Positions 1 to 7,996 of a DNA stretch of 30,795 bases are shown piece after piece. The notes beneath the pieces were generated by a model that was not told the DNA's origin, searched no databases, and was given only the letters and a program-made list of their open reading frames with translations. How positions within the stretch are numbered: the stretch's first letter is position 1; each line of letters opens with the position of its first letter. The position numbers and the translations under genes were made by a program. Origin of the DNA: Bacteroidales bacterium (GTDB lineage Bacteria > Bacteroidota > Bacteroidia > Bacteroidales > WCHB1-69); contig JAISTU010000013.1 in the NCBI GenBank assembly GCA_031272415.1, positions 1 through 30,795 of the forward strand. Direction: 5' to 3'.

Positions 1-2
1 AT

Positions 3-608
3 GGTTTTAAAGTGGGTGATATATATTATAAACCCAACGGCGAGCCTGAAGGTGTTGTGTGGTGGATTGCAGACACTACAATTACCATAGATACATTTTA
101 TTACGGACAGCATGGAAAACTCATATCAAAATTTAGCGGTGGAGACTGTGCTTTACAATGGGGGCTAGGACCTGCTCCTTCCGCTGCATATTACATACTC
201 GCCTTTGATAGCCTTGATGGAGAAATAAATACAGACATTATCATGCAATGGAAAGATACGACTACAGTTGATACGATTTGGGCTCGTAGAGTACAGGCAG
301 CACCATGGTGCCGTTCATTGGGAGCAGAATGGTATTTACCCGCCTTAAAGGAAGCGTATGCTATGTTTGCGTTAACAGTAAATGTAATAAATCCTGTTTT
401 GGCAACAATTCCCAATGCAGATACTATTACTACTAAAGTACTTGTGTGTACAAGATATTGGACTTCTACTGCTGTTTATCCATATAATGGTCATACATAC
501 TTAGTGGGCATAGGAAACGACCCCGATTACAATGTACACAACAATCTTATCATGAGTACATTCGAACAACAACAATCCTATGGAGTTCGTGCTGTAAGGA
601 AATTTTAA
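3..608 (+). CDS. DUF1566/FGE-like secreted protein, C-terminal part
   Basis: The reading frame is already open at the left edge, so the 5' end lies outside the window. A GTG at position 12 is in frame but is probably internal, because the residues before and after it (GFKVGDIYYKPNGEPEG) form one continuous Bacteroidota motif. The pattern 'VGD-Y-x-G-x-EGVVWWI', a 'CALQWG' stretch, a central 'WYLPALKEAYAMF' and the terminal 'YGVRAVRKF' are typical of DUF1566 or FGE/C-type-lectin-like domains at the ends of exported Bacteroidota proteins. No enzyme residues are recognisable, so a binding or structural surface role is inferred. A strong hairpin follows the stop codon. Confidence 0.7.
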   Translation, partial: GFKVGDIYYKPNGEPEGVVWWIADTTITIDTFYYGQHGKLISKFSGGDCALQWGLGPAPSAAYYILAFDSLDGEINTDIIMQWKDTTTVDTIWARRVQAAPWCRSLGAEWYLPALKEAYAMFALTVNVINPVLATIPNADTITTKVLVCTRYWTSTAVYPYNGHTYLVGIGNDPDYNVHNNLIMSTFEQQQSYGVRAVRKF

Positions 609-630
609 AAAGTAATATCTGAAAAACTTC

Positions 631-671
631 AACGTTAGAGTGGTAGAATTTATTGCTCTGACGTTTTTTTT
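631..671 (+). terminator. Rho-independent terminator after the first gene
   Basis: AACGTTAGAG (631-640) pairs with CTCTGACGTT (656-665), with one T-G wobble and a 15-nt loop, and runs into eight T residues (664-671). It starts 22 nt after the stop at 608 and separates that gene from the convergent gene ending at 842. Confidence 0.85.
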
Positions 672-771
672 GTTTAAATTAAAAAGAGGGTGATTTTTTT
701 TGTCTAGGGTGATATCAACATATTTTTACACAAAATTGAAAATATGATTTTTCCGGTGCTATAATGCGCTA

Positions 772-803
772 TTGTTGAGAGAGATACAATTCTTTCTCAA
801 CAA
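772..803. repeat. Hairpin in the convergent intergenic gap
   Basis: TTGTTGAGA (772-780) is perfectly complementary to TCTCAACAA (795-803) across a 14-nt loop. Neither strand has a T-run after the stem, so it is not a classical terminator. It may be an RNA 3'-end structure for the leftward gene ending at 842. Confidence 0.45.
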
Positions 804-841
804 AAAAGTGCTTGTATTTTTTTACAAAAAAATGCGAACTT

Positions 842-1417
842 TTAAAACTTCCAAATAATACCGACTGTTGAATTGGCGTCCAAATATATCGCAGAGCGTT
901 CCAAGTCCAATATTTTTCCTGCTTTATCAATGAGATAAAAACTTCTCAATAAGAAAAACATGCCGCCTGCCACTGCCACTGTTCCGCAACTGAAAGTTAT
1001 CCATTTCAATGTCTGTTGACCGGGCTGATTACACAAGGTTAAAGCAAGCGTCCCTGTAACTGTACCTGCTAATGTGAGTGGTAAGCCCAAATAAAAAGCC
1101 TTCGATGACCGCCGCAAATAATCTCCCGCCGTATTGTGAAATAAATCGTTATCCGACAGATTATCAAGCGGTTGCATTTTCATTAAATCCAACCGTGTAA
1201 CCTCCTTACAACAAGGTAAATACGCTTTTACCATGTCTTTGCTGAGCGATAAAACCAAATTGTAACTGTCCAAAGTATAAGAACTGTCGGTAATTTCAAT
1301 CATTTTACCAAAAATAGTGTCGCCAGCCTGCGTAACAATAGCATCTAAACAATTATTTTGCCCTTTTGCCCCAAATAATGCAAAAAAAAGGACTGTGATT
1401 GTTAATATTTTATTCAT
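842..1417 (-). CDS. Small membrane protein with signal peptide, unknown function
   Basis: I do not recognise a named family. The 191-residue product starts with a signal peptide (residues 1-19, ending FGAKGQ). A soluble stretch follows with the phrase 'DTIFGKMIEITDSSYTL', which resembles the short beta-strand units of many Bacteroidota envelope proteins. Two likely membrane helices lie at about residues 107-129 and 139-163. Cysteines occur at 23, 69, 70, 129 and 144. The gene starts 22 nt after the stop of the upstream M20 peptidase gene on the same strand and is probably its operon partner. It could be an envelope-stress or assembly protein, but nothing in the sequence decides this. Confidence 0.7.
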   Translation of the reverse strand: MNKILTITVLFFALFGAKGQNNCLDAIVTQAGDTIFGKMIEITDSSYTLDSYNLVLSLSKDMVKAYLPCCKEVTRLDLMKMQPLDNLSDNDLFHNTAGDYLRRSSKAFYLGLPLTLAGTVTGTLALTLCNQPGQQTLKWITFSCGTVAVAGGMFFLLRSFYLIDKAGKILDLERSAIYLDANSTVGIIWKF

Positions 1418-1439
1418 AATTTTATCTGTTTTTTAATTT

Positions 1440-2822
1440 TTAAGGGTTGTTTTCTTTAAAATATTGTGCAAAATAGTCATAAAAGAGGGCAATTGCCTCA
1501 ATTCCTTTGTAAAATTGCGACAAAGGATAGTTTTCATTAGGGGAATGAATGGCATCCGACAATAAGCCAAAGCCCAATAATATAGATTTTGTTCCCAAAA
1601 TTTGCTCAAAACCTGAAATCACAGGAATACTGCCTCCGCTACGAACAGGCAAAGGGCGTTTGGAATACACAATTTCCAATGCTTTTTCGGCTGCTTTGTA
1701 GGCAGGAGTGTCGATTGGCGAAACGTAAGGCGCCCCGCCATGCAAAAATTCAACCTCCACTTTTACATATTTTGGAGCAATAAATTCAAAATAAGATTTC
1801 ACGGTTTCCCCTATTTTTTGGAAATTTTGATGTGGTACCAATCGGGTAGAAATTTTTGCGTATGCTTCCGAAGGGATAACGGTTTTAGTGCCTTCTCCCG
1901 TGTAGCCGCCCCAAATTCCGCATATATCAAAACAGGGACGTATGCCTGTCCTTTCTTTGGTTGAATAGCCAAATTCTCCGCATATATCTCTGATATTCAA
2001 TTCTTTCTTATATTCCTCAACATCAAACGGCGCCTCTGCCATGAGTGTTCTTTCGGCAAGCGAAACCGTTTCGACATCATCATAAAAATGAGGTATGGTA
2101 ACGCGATGATAGGCATCTGTTGCACGCGCAAGCATTTGACAAAGAATATTGATAGGATTGGGGACACTGCCTCCATATAAACCCGAATGTAAATCACGGT
2201 CAGCACCACTGACTTTGATTTGCCAATAGGCTAAACCTCTCAATCCCACTGTAATAGACGGCATATCAGCCGCTAACATGGACGTGTCAGACACCAAAAT
2301 AATGTCCGCAGCAAGCATTTCTTTGTTTTTTTCGCAAAATTGATACAGATTGTGAGAGCCAATTTCCTCCTCGCCCTCTAACAAAAATTTTACATTACAA
2401 GGCAATTGATTGGTATTAACCATAAATTCAAATGCTTTTGCTTGCATAAAAGATTGTCCTTTGTCATCGTCTGCACCTCTTGCCCAAATTTTATCATCTT
2501 TGACAATCGGTTCAAAAGGGTCTGATTTCCACTCTTCTATAGGGTCGACAGGCATTACATCATAATGTCCATACACCAAAACGGTCGGCAAAGAAGCATG
2601 AATAATCTTTTTACCAAACACAATCGGATGTCCTTCGGTTGGAAACACTTGTGCCGCGTCTGCTCCTGCATCTAAAAGCATTTTTTTCCACTGTTCCGCA
2701 CAAGCGACCATATCTTTTTTATTAGCCTCTTGCGAACTGATAGACGGTATCCGTAATAAATCAAACAATTCACTCAAAAATCGTTCTTTATGTAATTCTA
2801 TATATTCTTTTATATCTTGCAT
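1440..2822 (-). CDS. M20-family dipeptidase/metallopeptidase
   Basis: This 460-residue protein has all landmarks of the M20 family close to carnosinase/CNDP-type dipeptidases, which hydrolyse short peptides with two metal ions. GHYDVMPVD carries metal ligands H86 and D88. ARGADDDKGQ supplies the bridging aspartate (D118-D120 cluster). EGEEEIGS holds the probable general base E152 and ligand E153. D179 lies in SDTSM, H212 in the lid motif DLHSGLYGG, and H426 in AIHSPNENY is the last ligand. Length and motif spacing are normal for the family. There is no signal peptide, so a cytoplasmic enzyme that finishes peptide degradation is expected. The ATG at 2822 fits the family N-terminus. The small membrane protein gene follows 22 nt later. 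Confidence 0.92.
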   Translation of the reverse strand: MQDIKEYIELHKERFLSELFDLLRIPSISSQEANKKDMVACAEQWKKMLLDAGADAAQVFPTEGHPIVFGKKIIHASLPTVLVYGHYDVMPVDPIEEWKSDPFEPIVKDDKIWARGADDDKGQSFMQAKAFEFMVNTNQLPCNVKFLLEGEEEIGSHNLYQFCEKNKEMLAADIILVSDTSMLAADMPSITVGLRGLAYWQIKVSGADRDLHSGLYGGSVPNPINILCQMLARATDAYHRVTIPHFYDDVETVSLAERTLMAEAPFDVEEYKKELNIRDICGEFGYSTKERTGIRPCFDICGIWGGYTGEGTKTVIPSEAYAKISTRLVPHQNFQKIGETVKSYFEFIAPKYVKVEVEFLHGGAPYVSPIDTPAYKAAEKALEIVYSKRPLPVRSGGSIPVISGFEQILGTKSILLGFGLLSDAIHSPNENYPLSQFYKGIEAIALFYDYFAQYFKENNP

Positions 2823-2904
2823 ATAATATAACTTTTTTAATATTAAATCTATATAACGTAAAAAAAAAGATTATAGTATAATTTTTTGCGGAAAAAGGTG
2901 AAAA

Positions 2905-3149
2905 TTAGAGTGTAGAGTGTAGAGATTTTAGATTTACGATTTTAGATTTACGATTTTTTTTTGCATTTTGGGATAAAAACGTTCTAAAAAATGGGAAAAA
3001 TTGTCTGAACCACGATTTTCGTATGATTGATGTGATTATTATGATTTTAGATAATCACACAAATCAAAATAATCATTCCAAATCAAAGTTCAGACGGAAA
3101 ATGTCCAATTTTAGAACATTTTTCTAAAAAATCTACACTCTCCACTCTG
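2905..3149. repeat. Large imperfect palindrome (about 245 bp)
   Basis: The left end (2907-2924, AGAGTGTAGAGTGTAGAG) mirrors the right end (TCTACACTCTCCACTCTG, 3132-3149). Inward of these, GTTCTAAAA (2981-2989) faces TTTTAGAAC (from about 3111), and GTCTGAAC (3003-3010) faces GTTCAGAC (3088-3095). The left arm contains a 14-bp unit, GATTTTAGATTTAC, repeated exactly twice (2924-2951). No open frame of note is present. This makes up most of the 630-bp gap between the M20 gene and folB. Its symmetry suggests a mobile or foldback element without a gene. Confidence 0.7.
3003..3095. repeat. GTCTGAAC...GTTCAGAC palindromic core
   Basis: This 93-bp core of the larger palindrome has perfect 8-bp ends (3003-3010 and 3088-3095). 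In between are recurring GATT or AATC words spaced about 7-12 nt apart (GATT on the left half, AATC on the right), so the interior is also roughly self-complementary. From memory, similar GTCTGAAC/GATT-rich palindromes are dispersed in other Bacteroidota genomes; this has not been searched here. Confidence 0.65.
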
Positions 3150-3174
3150 AAAAAAAACTTTATTTATCGAGGGT

Positions 3175-3269
3175 CCCTTAGTAGCAAGGATTTTTTCTGT
3201 TAATTTCCCTTATTCTCTTATTAACAAAAAATAAGGGTAATGGTCGGGGTATTTTTTGGCTACTAAGGG
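3175..3269. repeat. 95-bp nested hairpin element with 11-bp inverted ends
   Basis: CCCTTAGTAGC (3175-3185) is perfectly repeated in inverse as GCTACTAAGGG (3259-3269). Inside lies a second perfect stem, CCCTTATT (3207-3214) with AATAAGGG (3230-3237). A mutually exclusive stem, GTTAAT (3199-3204) with ATTAAC (3220-3225), is also possible. It sits between the full palindrome and the half copy and looks like an independent small foldback or MITE-like unit. Confidence 0.6.
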
Positions 3270-3310
3270 TGCTTTAATACATAAGGGTTTTATAAAAATC
3301 TTAAATTATC

Positions 3311-3450
3311 AAAAAAATCATTCAAAATCAAAGTTCAGACAAGGAGGGGGATTGCGGGTCAAGCCCGCAATGACGGAGGCGGACAGGGGTACAGATTTTA
3401 GAACGTTTTTACCCCAAAATGCAAAAAAAATCTTCACTCTCCACTCTACG
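3311..3450 (+). repeat. Solo half copy of the large palindrome
   Basis: Positions 3321-3340 repeat 3076-3095 with one mismatch and end in the same GTTCAGAC. The tail at 3395-3447 repeats that at 3109-3148 (ATTTTAGAAC, an A-rich run, then CACTCTCCACTCT) but is longer. Its longer form, 3396-3432, is the near-exact inverse of 2952-2989 (one substitution and one T indel). A hairpin (3351-3371) sits in the middle. The tail ends against folB, and ACGTTCTAAAA (3448-3458), inverse of 3396-3406, overlaps the folB stop codon. Confidence 0.65.
3351..3371. repeat. ATTGCGGG/CCCGCAAT hairpin in a GC-rich insert
   Basis: ATTGCGGG (3351-3358), a 5-nt loop TCAAG, and CCCGCAAT (3364-3371) form a perfect stem in a G-rich stretch (about 3341-3392) unlike the AT-rich surroundings. 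The matching position in the full palindrome lacks this segment, so it looks like an insertion into the half copy. Confidence 0.6.
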
Positions 3451-3452
3451 TT

Positions 3453-3818
3453 CTAAAAAAGGACTTCTTCGCTGTTTAGTTCTATGCTGACGCTGTCCAT
3501 TTTGCCGCCAAGTGGAGGATTTAATTTTTGGATTTTTATTGTAACTGTCTCTGTTTGAATAAATTGCTGTTTTATTTGATAAATAATATTCCAAGCGATG
3601 GTTTCTAAAAGTGCAACAGGTTTTTGAAATTCTGTTGCTATTAGTGAATAAACTTTTTGATAATCAACGGTTTTTGATAAATCGTCATTTTGAGCGGCAG
3701 TGGCAACATTTACTTCCAATGTGCAATCTACCGAAAAATAAGTGCCTATCCGTTGTTCTTCGGCAAAACAGCCGTGAAAACCATAAAATTTCATTCCATT
3801 TAATTGAATTTTAGCCAT
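3453..3818 (-). CDS. folB: Dihydroneopterin aldolase
   Basis: FolB cleaves dihydroneopterin to 6-hydroxymethyl-dihydropterin and glycolaldehyde in folate synthesis. The 121-residue length is standard. Family motifs are YGFHGCFAEEQ, where E21 aligns with the pterin-binding glutamate, VDYQKVY (Y53) and QKLNPPLGG (catalytic-type K98). LLETIAWNI at 70-78 is the usual helix that also binds the pterin. The ATG at 3818 overlaps the end of the antiporter gene by 8 nt, so the two are probably translationally coupled. The stop codon lies inside an inverted repeat belonging to the neighbouring repeat patch, so that element abuts or has trimmed the end of the gene. Confidence 0.93.
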   Translation of the reverse strand: MAKIQLNGMKFYGFHGCFAEEQRIGTYFSVDCTLEVNVATAAQNDDLSKTVDYQKVYSLIATEFQKPVALLETIAWNIIYQIKQQFIQTETVTIKIQKLNPPLGGKMDSVSIELNSEEVLF

Positions 3819-6060
3819 AATTATTGTTGTTACAATCTTTAATTAGTTTAACAATATCATTTTTTTCGCCCACAATCCACACTAAATCACCGACTTCCAA
3901 AATTGTGTCTCCTTTTGGGTTCATAATTTGCTCATTTGAGCGTTCAATACCGACGATCCAACATGCATATTTTTCACGTAATTGTATGGTTTCCAATGAT
4001 TTACCGCATAAACAAGTATTTTCTTCAATAACAAACGTTTGCAACTCAATGTCTTGATGCACAGGAGTTTCATTGGTAGTATGTTCAACTTCTGCGGTAT
4101 ATTTATGCAATTGTTCATTGGTGCCCAAAACGAGCAAAGTATCGTAAGGATAAATCGGTTCAGAGGCTTTTGGCAAATAAATTTCTCTATTTCCCCGCTC
4201 AATTTTTACAATTACGACTCCTGTATTTGTATAAACAGGCAATTCTCGTATCGTTTTGCCAACCGAAGCAGAGTCCGGCGACACCACAACAGTCATTAAA
4301 TGAATATCTTTATCGGCTAAACGCGAGGCTATGCTGCTGCGAATAGGGTGTTTTTTATCTTTTTGATTTAAATTTGCCATAAAACGACTTTCCATTTGAG
4401 AATATCGGGTCAAAGACGCTTTTGATAGCAAAATAAATCCGGCAATGGCTAATGCAATAACTACAATCACAAAAAAAGCAAAATGGAAAGTTTGCAACAA
4501 CAAAATCACTACCGCCGCTACAGCAATAAATACACGCGCCAAAACAAGCGTCAGCAAACCGCCCCGACTGTATTTTTGGTCTACCCATAATCGCGAAAAC
4601 AAAGATATAGCAGTGCCTTTGTTGAGCAATAAACCTCTTAAAAATGGAGACATTACTGCAATTGCAATCACCGCACAGACAATTTTTACCCAAAAATGTT
4701 GCCCAAAATGCTCCTGCATAAAAGGGAAAAACCATTGTCGATATGCCAAAATAATGGCTATCAAAAAGACTGTCAATATCAACACACGCGGTAAATACGC
4801 TTTTATCAATCGTTGCCAATCGCTTTGATGATTGACTGTTCGTGTGCCGGATGTATGGCGGTCAATGCGAGTTTTAAATTTCTCAGGTAAATGTTTATCA
4901 AGAAATCCATAAAATGGGTCAGCCAAACGGATGAAGTAAGGTGTTGTAAATGTGGTAACTACCGATACCGCCACAATAATGGGATATACAAACGGGCTCA
5001 ATACATTCAAAGATATACCCAAAGTGGCGATAATAAACGCAAATTCACCAATTTGTGCCAAAGAAAAGCCCGTTCTGATAGAAGTTTGTAAAGATTGACC
5101 CGAAAGCAATGCCCCAAATGAGGCAAACAATGGCTGTCCTATCAAAATTACTACCGATAATATCAACACAGGTGCCCAATATTGAGCCAAAATTTGCGGA
5201 TTTACCAACATGCCGACCGACACAAAAAAGATGGCTCCAAATAAATCTTTTATACTTTTTATCAATTTCTCAATGTGCTCACTTTCAATGGTTCCCGCCA
5301 AAATGGATCCCATTACAAATGCTCCAAATGCAGACGAAAAGCCTGCTTTGGTTGCCAATGTAACCATCCCAAAGCATAAGCCGATAGATAAAATGAGCAA
5401 TGTTTCATCATTTATCCATTTTCGTACTTTGCGAAAAAATGAAGGTAATACTGAAATTCCTATCGCAAAACATAATATAATGAAAAACAGCAACTTACCA
5501 ATACTAAACAGCATTTCCGTACCTGAAAATTGCTGACTGACAGCCGCCGTTGAAAGCAAAACCATCATCAATACAGCCATAATATCTTCTACAATCAATG
5601 TCCCCAAAACTATGCCTGTAAATTTTTGACTTTTTAAGCCTAAATCGCTGAATGCCTTAACAATAATTGTTGTGGAAGACATCGAAAGCATACCGCCTAA
5701 AAAGATACACTCCATTGTAGTCCAGCCTAATAAATGTCCTACTCCAAAGCCCGTCAAAAACATAAATATCAACACCGAACCTGCCGTAATAAAGGCTGCC
5801 GAACCGACATGTAACAACTTTTTTATGCTAAATTCCAATCCCAATGCAAACAATAAAAAAACTATCCCAATTTCAGACCATTGCTCTATCGTATGCGTGT
5901 CTGTAACAGTGGGAAAAAACACAAAATTAGGACTTACAATAAAACCTGCAACTATGTATCCTAATACCAAAGGCTGTTTTAACCACTTAAATATCAGCGT
6001 TATAATTCCTGCTACTATCAGCATTAACGCCACATCACTTACAAAATGTATTTCTTCCAT
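3811..6060 (-). CDS. CPA2-family monovalent cation:proton antiporter with two RCK_C domains
   Basis: The product has a Na+/H+ exchanger domain over about residues 5-385 with a dozen or so hydrophobic helices, in the style of KefB/YbaL transporters. About four more hydrophobic segments follow (roughly residues 425-555). Two TrkA-C (RCK_C) domains come last, about 586-656 (TVVVSPDSASVGKTIREL) and 670-741 (FVIEENTCLCGKSLETIQL). No RCK_N/NAD-binding domain with a GxGxxG motif is visible, so gating by a small ligand through RCK_C is inferred. The ATG at 6060 is preferred over a GTG 15 nt upstream, because that extension would consist of the TATTTTTG promoter-like element. The gene is first of a pair with folB. 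The exact ion (K+ or Na+) cannot be told from sequence. Confidence 0.88.
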   Translation of the reverse strand: MEEIHFVSDVALMLIVAGIITLIFKWLKQPLVLGYIVAGFIVSPNFVFFPTVTDTHTIEQWSEIGIVFLLFALGLEFSIKKLLHVGSAAFITAGSVLIFMFLTGFGVGHLLGWTTMECIFLGGMLSMSSTTIIVKAFSDLGLKSQKFTGIVLGTLIVEDIMAVLMMVLLSTAAVSQQFSGTEMLFSIGKLLFFIILCFAIGISVLPSFFRKVRKWINDETLLILSIGLCFGMVTLATKAGFSSAFGAFVMGSILAGTIESEHIEKLIKSIKDLFGAIFFVSVGMLVNPQILAQYWAPVLILSVVILIGQPLFASFGALLSGQSLQTSIRTGFSLAQIGEFAFIIATLGISLNVLSPFVYPIIVAVSVVTTFTTPYFIRLADPFYGFLDKHLPEKFKTRIDRHTSGTRTVNHQSDWQRLIKAYLPRVLILTVFLIAIILAYRQWFFPFMQEHFGQHFWVKIVCAVIAIAVMSPFLRGLLLNKGTAISLFSRLWVDQKYSRGGLLTLVLARVFIAVAAVVILLLQTFHFAFFVIVVIALAIAGFILLSKASLTRYSQMESRFMANLNQKDKKHPIRSSIASRLADKDIHLMTVVVSPDSASVGKTIRELPVYTNTGVVIVKIERGNREIYLPKASEPIYPYDTLLVLGTNEQLHKYTAEVEHTTNETPVHQDIELQTFVIEENTCLCGKSLETIQLREKYACWIVGIERSNEQIMNPKGDTILEVGDLVWIVGEKNDIVKLIKDCNNNNYG

Positions 6061-6062
6061 AC

Positions 6063-6113
6063 TACAAAAATACACTTTTTTTTCAATTAAAAATTAAAAA
6101 TTAGAAATTGTGA
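6063..6113 (-). promoter_or_regulatory. Upstream module, copy A (antiporter-folB)
   Basis: Read leftward: 7-bp TTTTTAA-type units, then ATTG, 11 nt, then TATTTTTG (6065-6072). The element matches the Bacteroidota -7 consensus TAnnTTTG and ends only 4 nt before the ATG at 6060. If it is the promoter, the transcript would begin at or very near the start codon. Confidence 0.55.
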
Positions 6114-6157
6114 GTAGTGTGTATGGGTAGATTTTTTTCAGCAATAAAAAAACTTAT

Positions 6158-7996
6158 TTATTCAGTTACGTCGTTTTTGCTACTGATTTGTAATTTCATC
6201 ATTTTTGTATAGTGCCCATTTGCGTTAAGTAATTGAGAATGAGTACCTTGTTCTATGATTTTACCGTTGTTAAGGACAATAATTTCATCTGCATTGCTCA
6301 CTGTTGAGAGGCGATGTGCGATAATGATAACCGTTGTTTTCTCAAAAATAGGTTGTAAATCATGTTGTAAATCATGCTCTATTGTGGCATCCAAAGCAGA
6401 GGTTGCCTCATCAAAAATCAGCACAGGAGGGCGTCGCAACAAGGCTCTGGCAATGCTAATGCGTTGTCTTTGACCGCCGGACAATTGCGTACCTCTGTCG
6501 CCAACCATAGTTTGAAATCCTGCCTCTGTTTGCATAATAAATTCGTAGGCTTTGGCTAATTTGGATGCATGTATAACAGCCTCATAATCAATATTTTCCA
6601 TTCCAAGTACTATGTTATTATAAATTGTGTCATTAAAAAGAATGCTGTCTTGACTCACCAATCCGAAAATATTTCTTAAACTATTGATATTCAATGTTTT
6701 AATGTTAGTTCCATCTATTAAAATTTCACCTTTTGTTACATCGTAAAAGCGTAAAAGCAAATTCGCCAAAGTAGATTTTCCTGCCCCCGAAAAGCCACAT
6801 ACGGCTACCGTTTTGCCTTTGGGAATATGCCAAGTAAAATTTTTGAGTACTTCTGTGTCTTCATAAGAAAATGAAATATCTTGAAAATCAATACTTTGTG
6901 AAAAATTAGTAATGGATTTTGCATTCTCAACTTCTGTAATGACTTCTTTTTCAGCCAAAAAATCTTCCACCCTTTGCACGGAAACAAAGCCTTTTTTGAG
7001 ATTAGCAACCGAATCGGCAGTGGCTTTGGCAGGATTGATAATTTGCGAAAACATGGCAATGTAAGTGATAAACAATTCCGCCGAAAAATGACTGTCGCTG
7101 CCAACAATCAGGTAAGAGCCGTACAGCAAAATCACTACCACAGTAATTGTCCCCAAAAATTCACCCATAGGGGAAGACAAATCTCGCTGTCGGTATGCAT
7201 TGATATACAGTTTGTTATAAGTATCGTTGAACTGTCCAAATCGCCGAATTAACTTATTTTCAATGGCAAAAGATTTGACCACCCGCAAGCCGTACAAACT
7301 CTCTTCAAGCAATGAAAGCAAAACGCCTTGCTGATGTTTTTGTTGGCTTGAAATTTGCTTCAATTTTCGTTGTATTCTATTGATTATTAAGCCCGCAATC
7401 GGCAGCACCAACAACACAAAAATTGTCAATTGCCAATTGATAAACGCCAACGAAAAAAGATAAAAACAAATCAAAATAGGGTCGCACAACAACTGCTGAA
7501 TAGATTGCAAAATAGCCGTGTCAATCTCTTGCACATCATTGATACAGCGGGAAAGTATATCCCCCTTTTTAGAACGTGAATAAAACGAAAGTGGCAAAAT
7601 AAGTATCTGATTATACAATTTATTTCTGTAATTTTGCAAAATATTTGTCCTTATTTTCGCCATCAACCACGTGGCAGAATAGGCAAAAATTTTGGTTAAG
7701 AAAAAACAAACCACAATCATGGACACCAAAGAAATCAACGCCGTTGTAATTCCCTCATTTTCAACTATTTGCATTAAAATATATTGCATTTGCCGAACAA
7801 TGGAATCTATGGAAAAACTCCATTGAGGCGGCACAGTAGCAACTTCTGTTTTGTTAAATATCAACGACAAAAAAGGGGCTAACATGGCAATAGAAAAAAC
7901 GGCAAATATAGCCGATAAAATATTTAATAATGAAATTGCTAACAGTCTGAATTTGAATACTTTAAGTTGCTTTACAATTTTTTCTAATCCTTTCAT
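6158..7996 (-). CDS. MsbA-type ABC exporter (fused permease and ATPase)
   Basis: This 612-residue half-transporter has six membrane helices in about residues 15-330 and a C-terminal nucleotide-binding domain. Its motifs are complete: Walker A GFSGAGKS (401-408), Q-loop Q449, signature LSGGQ (505-509), Walker B VLIFDE (525-530) and switch H561 in AHRLS. It should work as a homodimer in the inner membrane. The family exports lipid A-type lipids, peptides or drugs, and the substrate cannot be read from the sequence. The ATG overlaps the stop of the lipoprotein gene (ATGA), so the two are translationally coupled and may act together at the envelope. Confidence 0.92.
   Translation of the reverse strand: MKGLEKIVKQLKVFKFRLLAISLLNILSAIFAVFSIAMLAPFLSLIFNKTEVATVPPQWSFSIDSIVRQMQYILMQIVENEGITTALISLVSMIVVCFFLTKIFAYSATWLMAKIRTNILQNYRNKLYNQILILPLSFYSRSKKGDILSRCINDVQEIDTAILQSIQQLLCDPILICFYLFSLAFINWQLTIFVLLVLPIAGLIINRIQRKLKQISSQQKHQQGVLLSLLEESLYGLRVVKSFAIENKLIRRFGQFNDTYNKLYINAYRQRDLSSPMGEFLGTITVVVILLYGSYLIVGSDSHFSAELFITYIAMFSQIINPAKATADSVANLKKGFVSVQRVEDFLAEKEVITEVENAKSITNFSQSIDFQDISFSYEDTEVLKNFTWHIPKGKTVAVCGFSGAGKSTLANLLLRFYDVTKGEILIDGTNIKTLNINSLRNIFGLVSQDSILFNDTIYNNIVLGMENIDYEAVIHASKLAKAYEFIMQTEAGFQTMVGDRGTQLSGGQRQRISIARALLRRPPVLIFDEATSALDATIEHDLQHDLQPIFEKTTVIIIAHRLSTVSNADEIIVLNNGKIIEQGTHSQLLNANGHYTKMMKLQISSKNDVTE

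Noticed and set aside
2905..3450. Insertion sequence
   Set aside because: There is no transposase or remnant of one; the inverted structure is foldback-like and gene-free.
3256..3456. Rightward 66-codon frame in the repeat patch
   Set aside because: It is made entirely of repeat sequence (hairpin arm, palindrome half copy and tail), with no start signal or domain.
4355..4819. 154-codon frame overlapping the antiporter gene
   Set aside because: It is a shifted-frame shadow of the antiporter; composition is rich in Cys and Phe and no family is recognisable.
6078..6112. 7-bp TTTTTAA-type arrays as a CRISPR or satellite
   Set aside because: Units are only 7 bp, with two to four copies and no spacers. 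They are better explained as part of the recurring upstream module.
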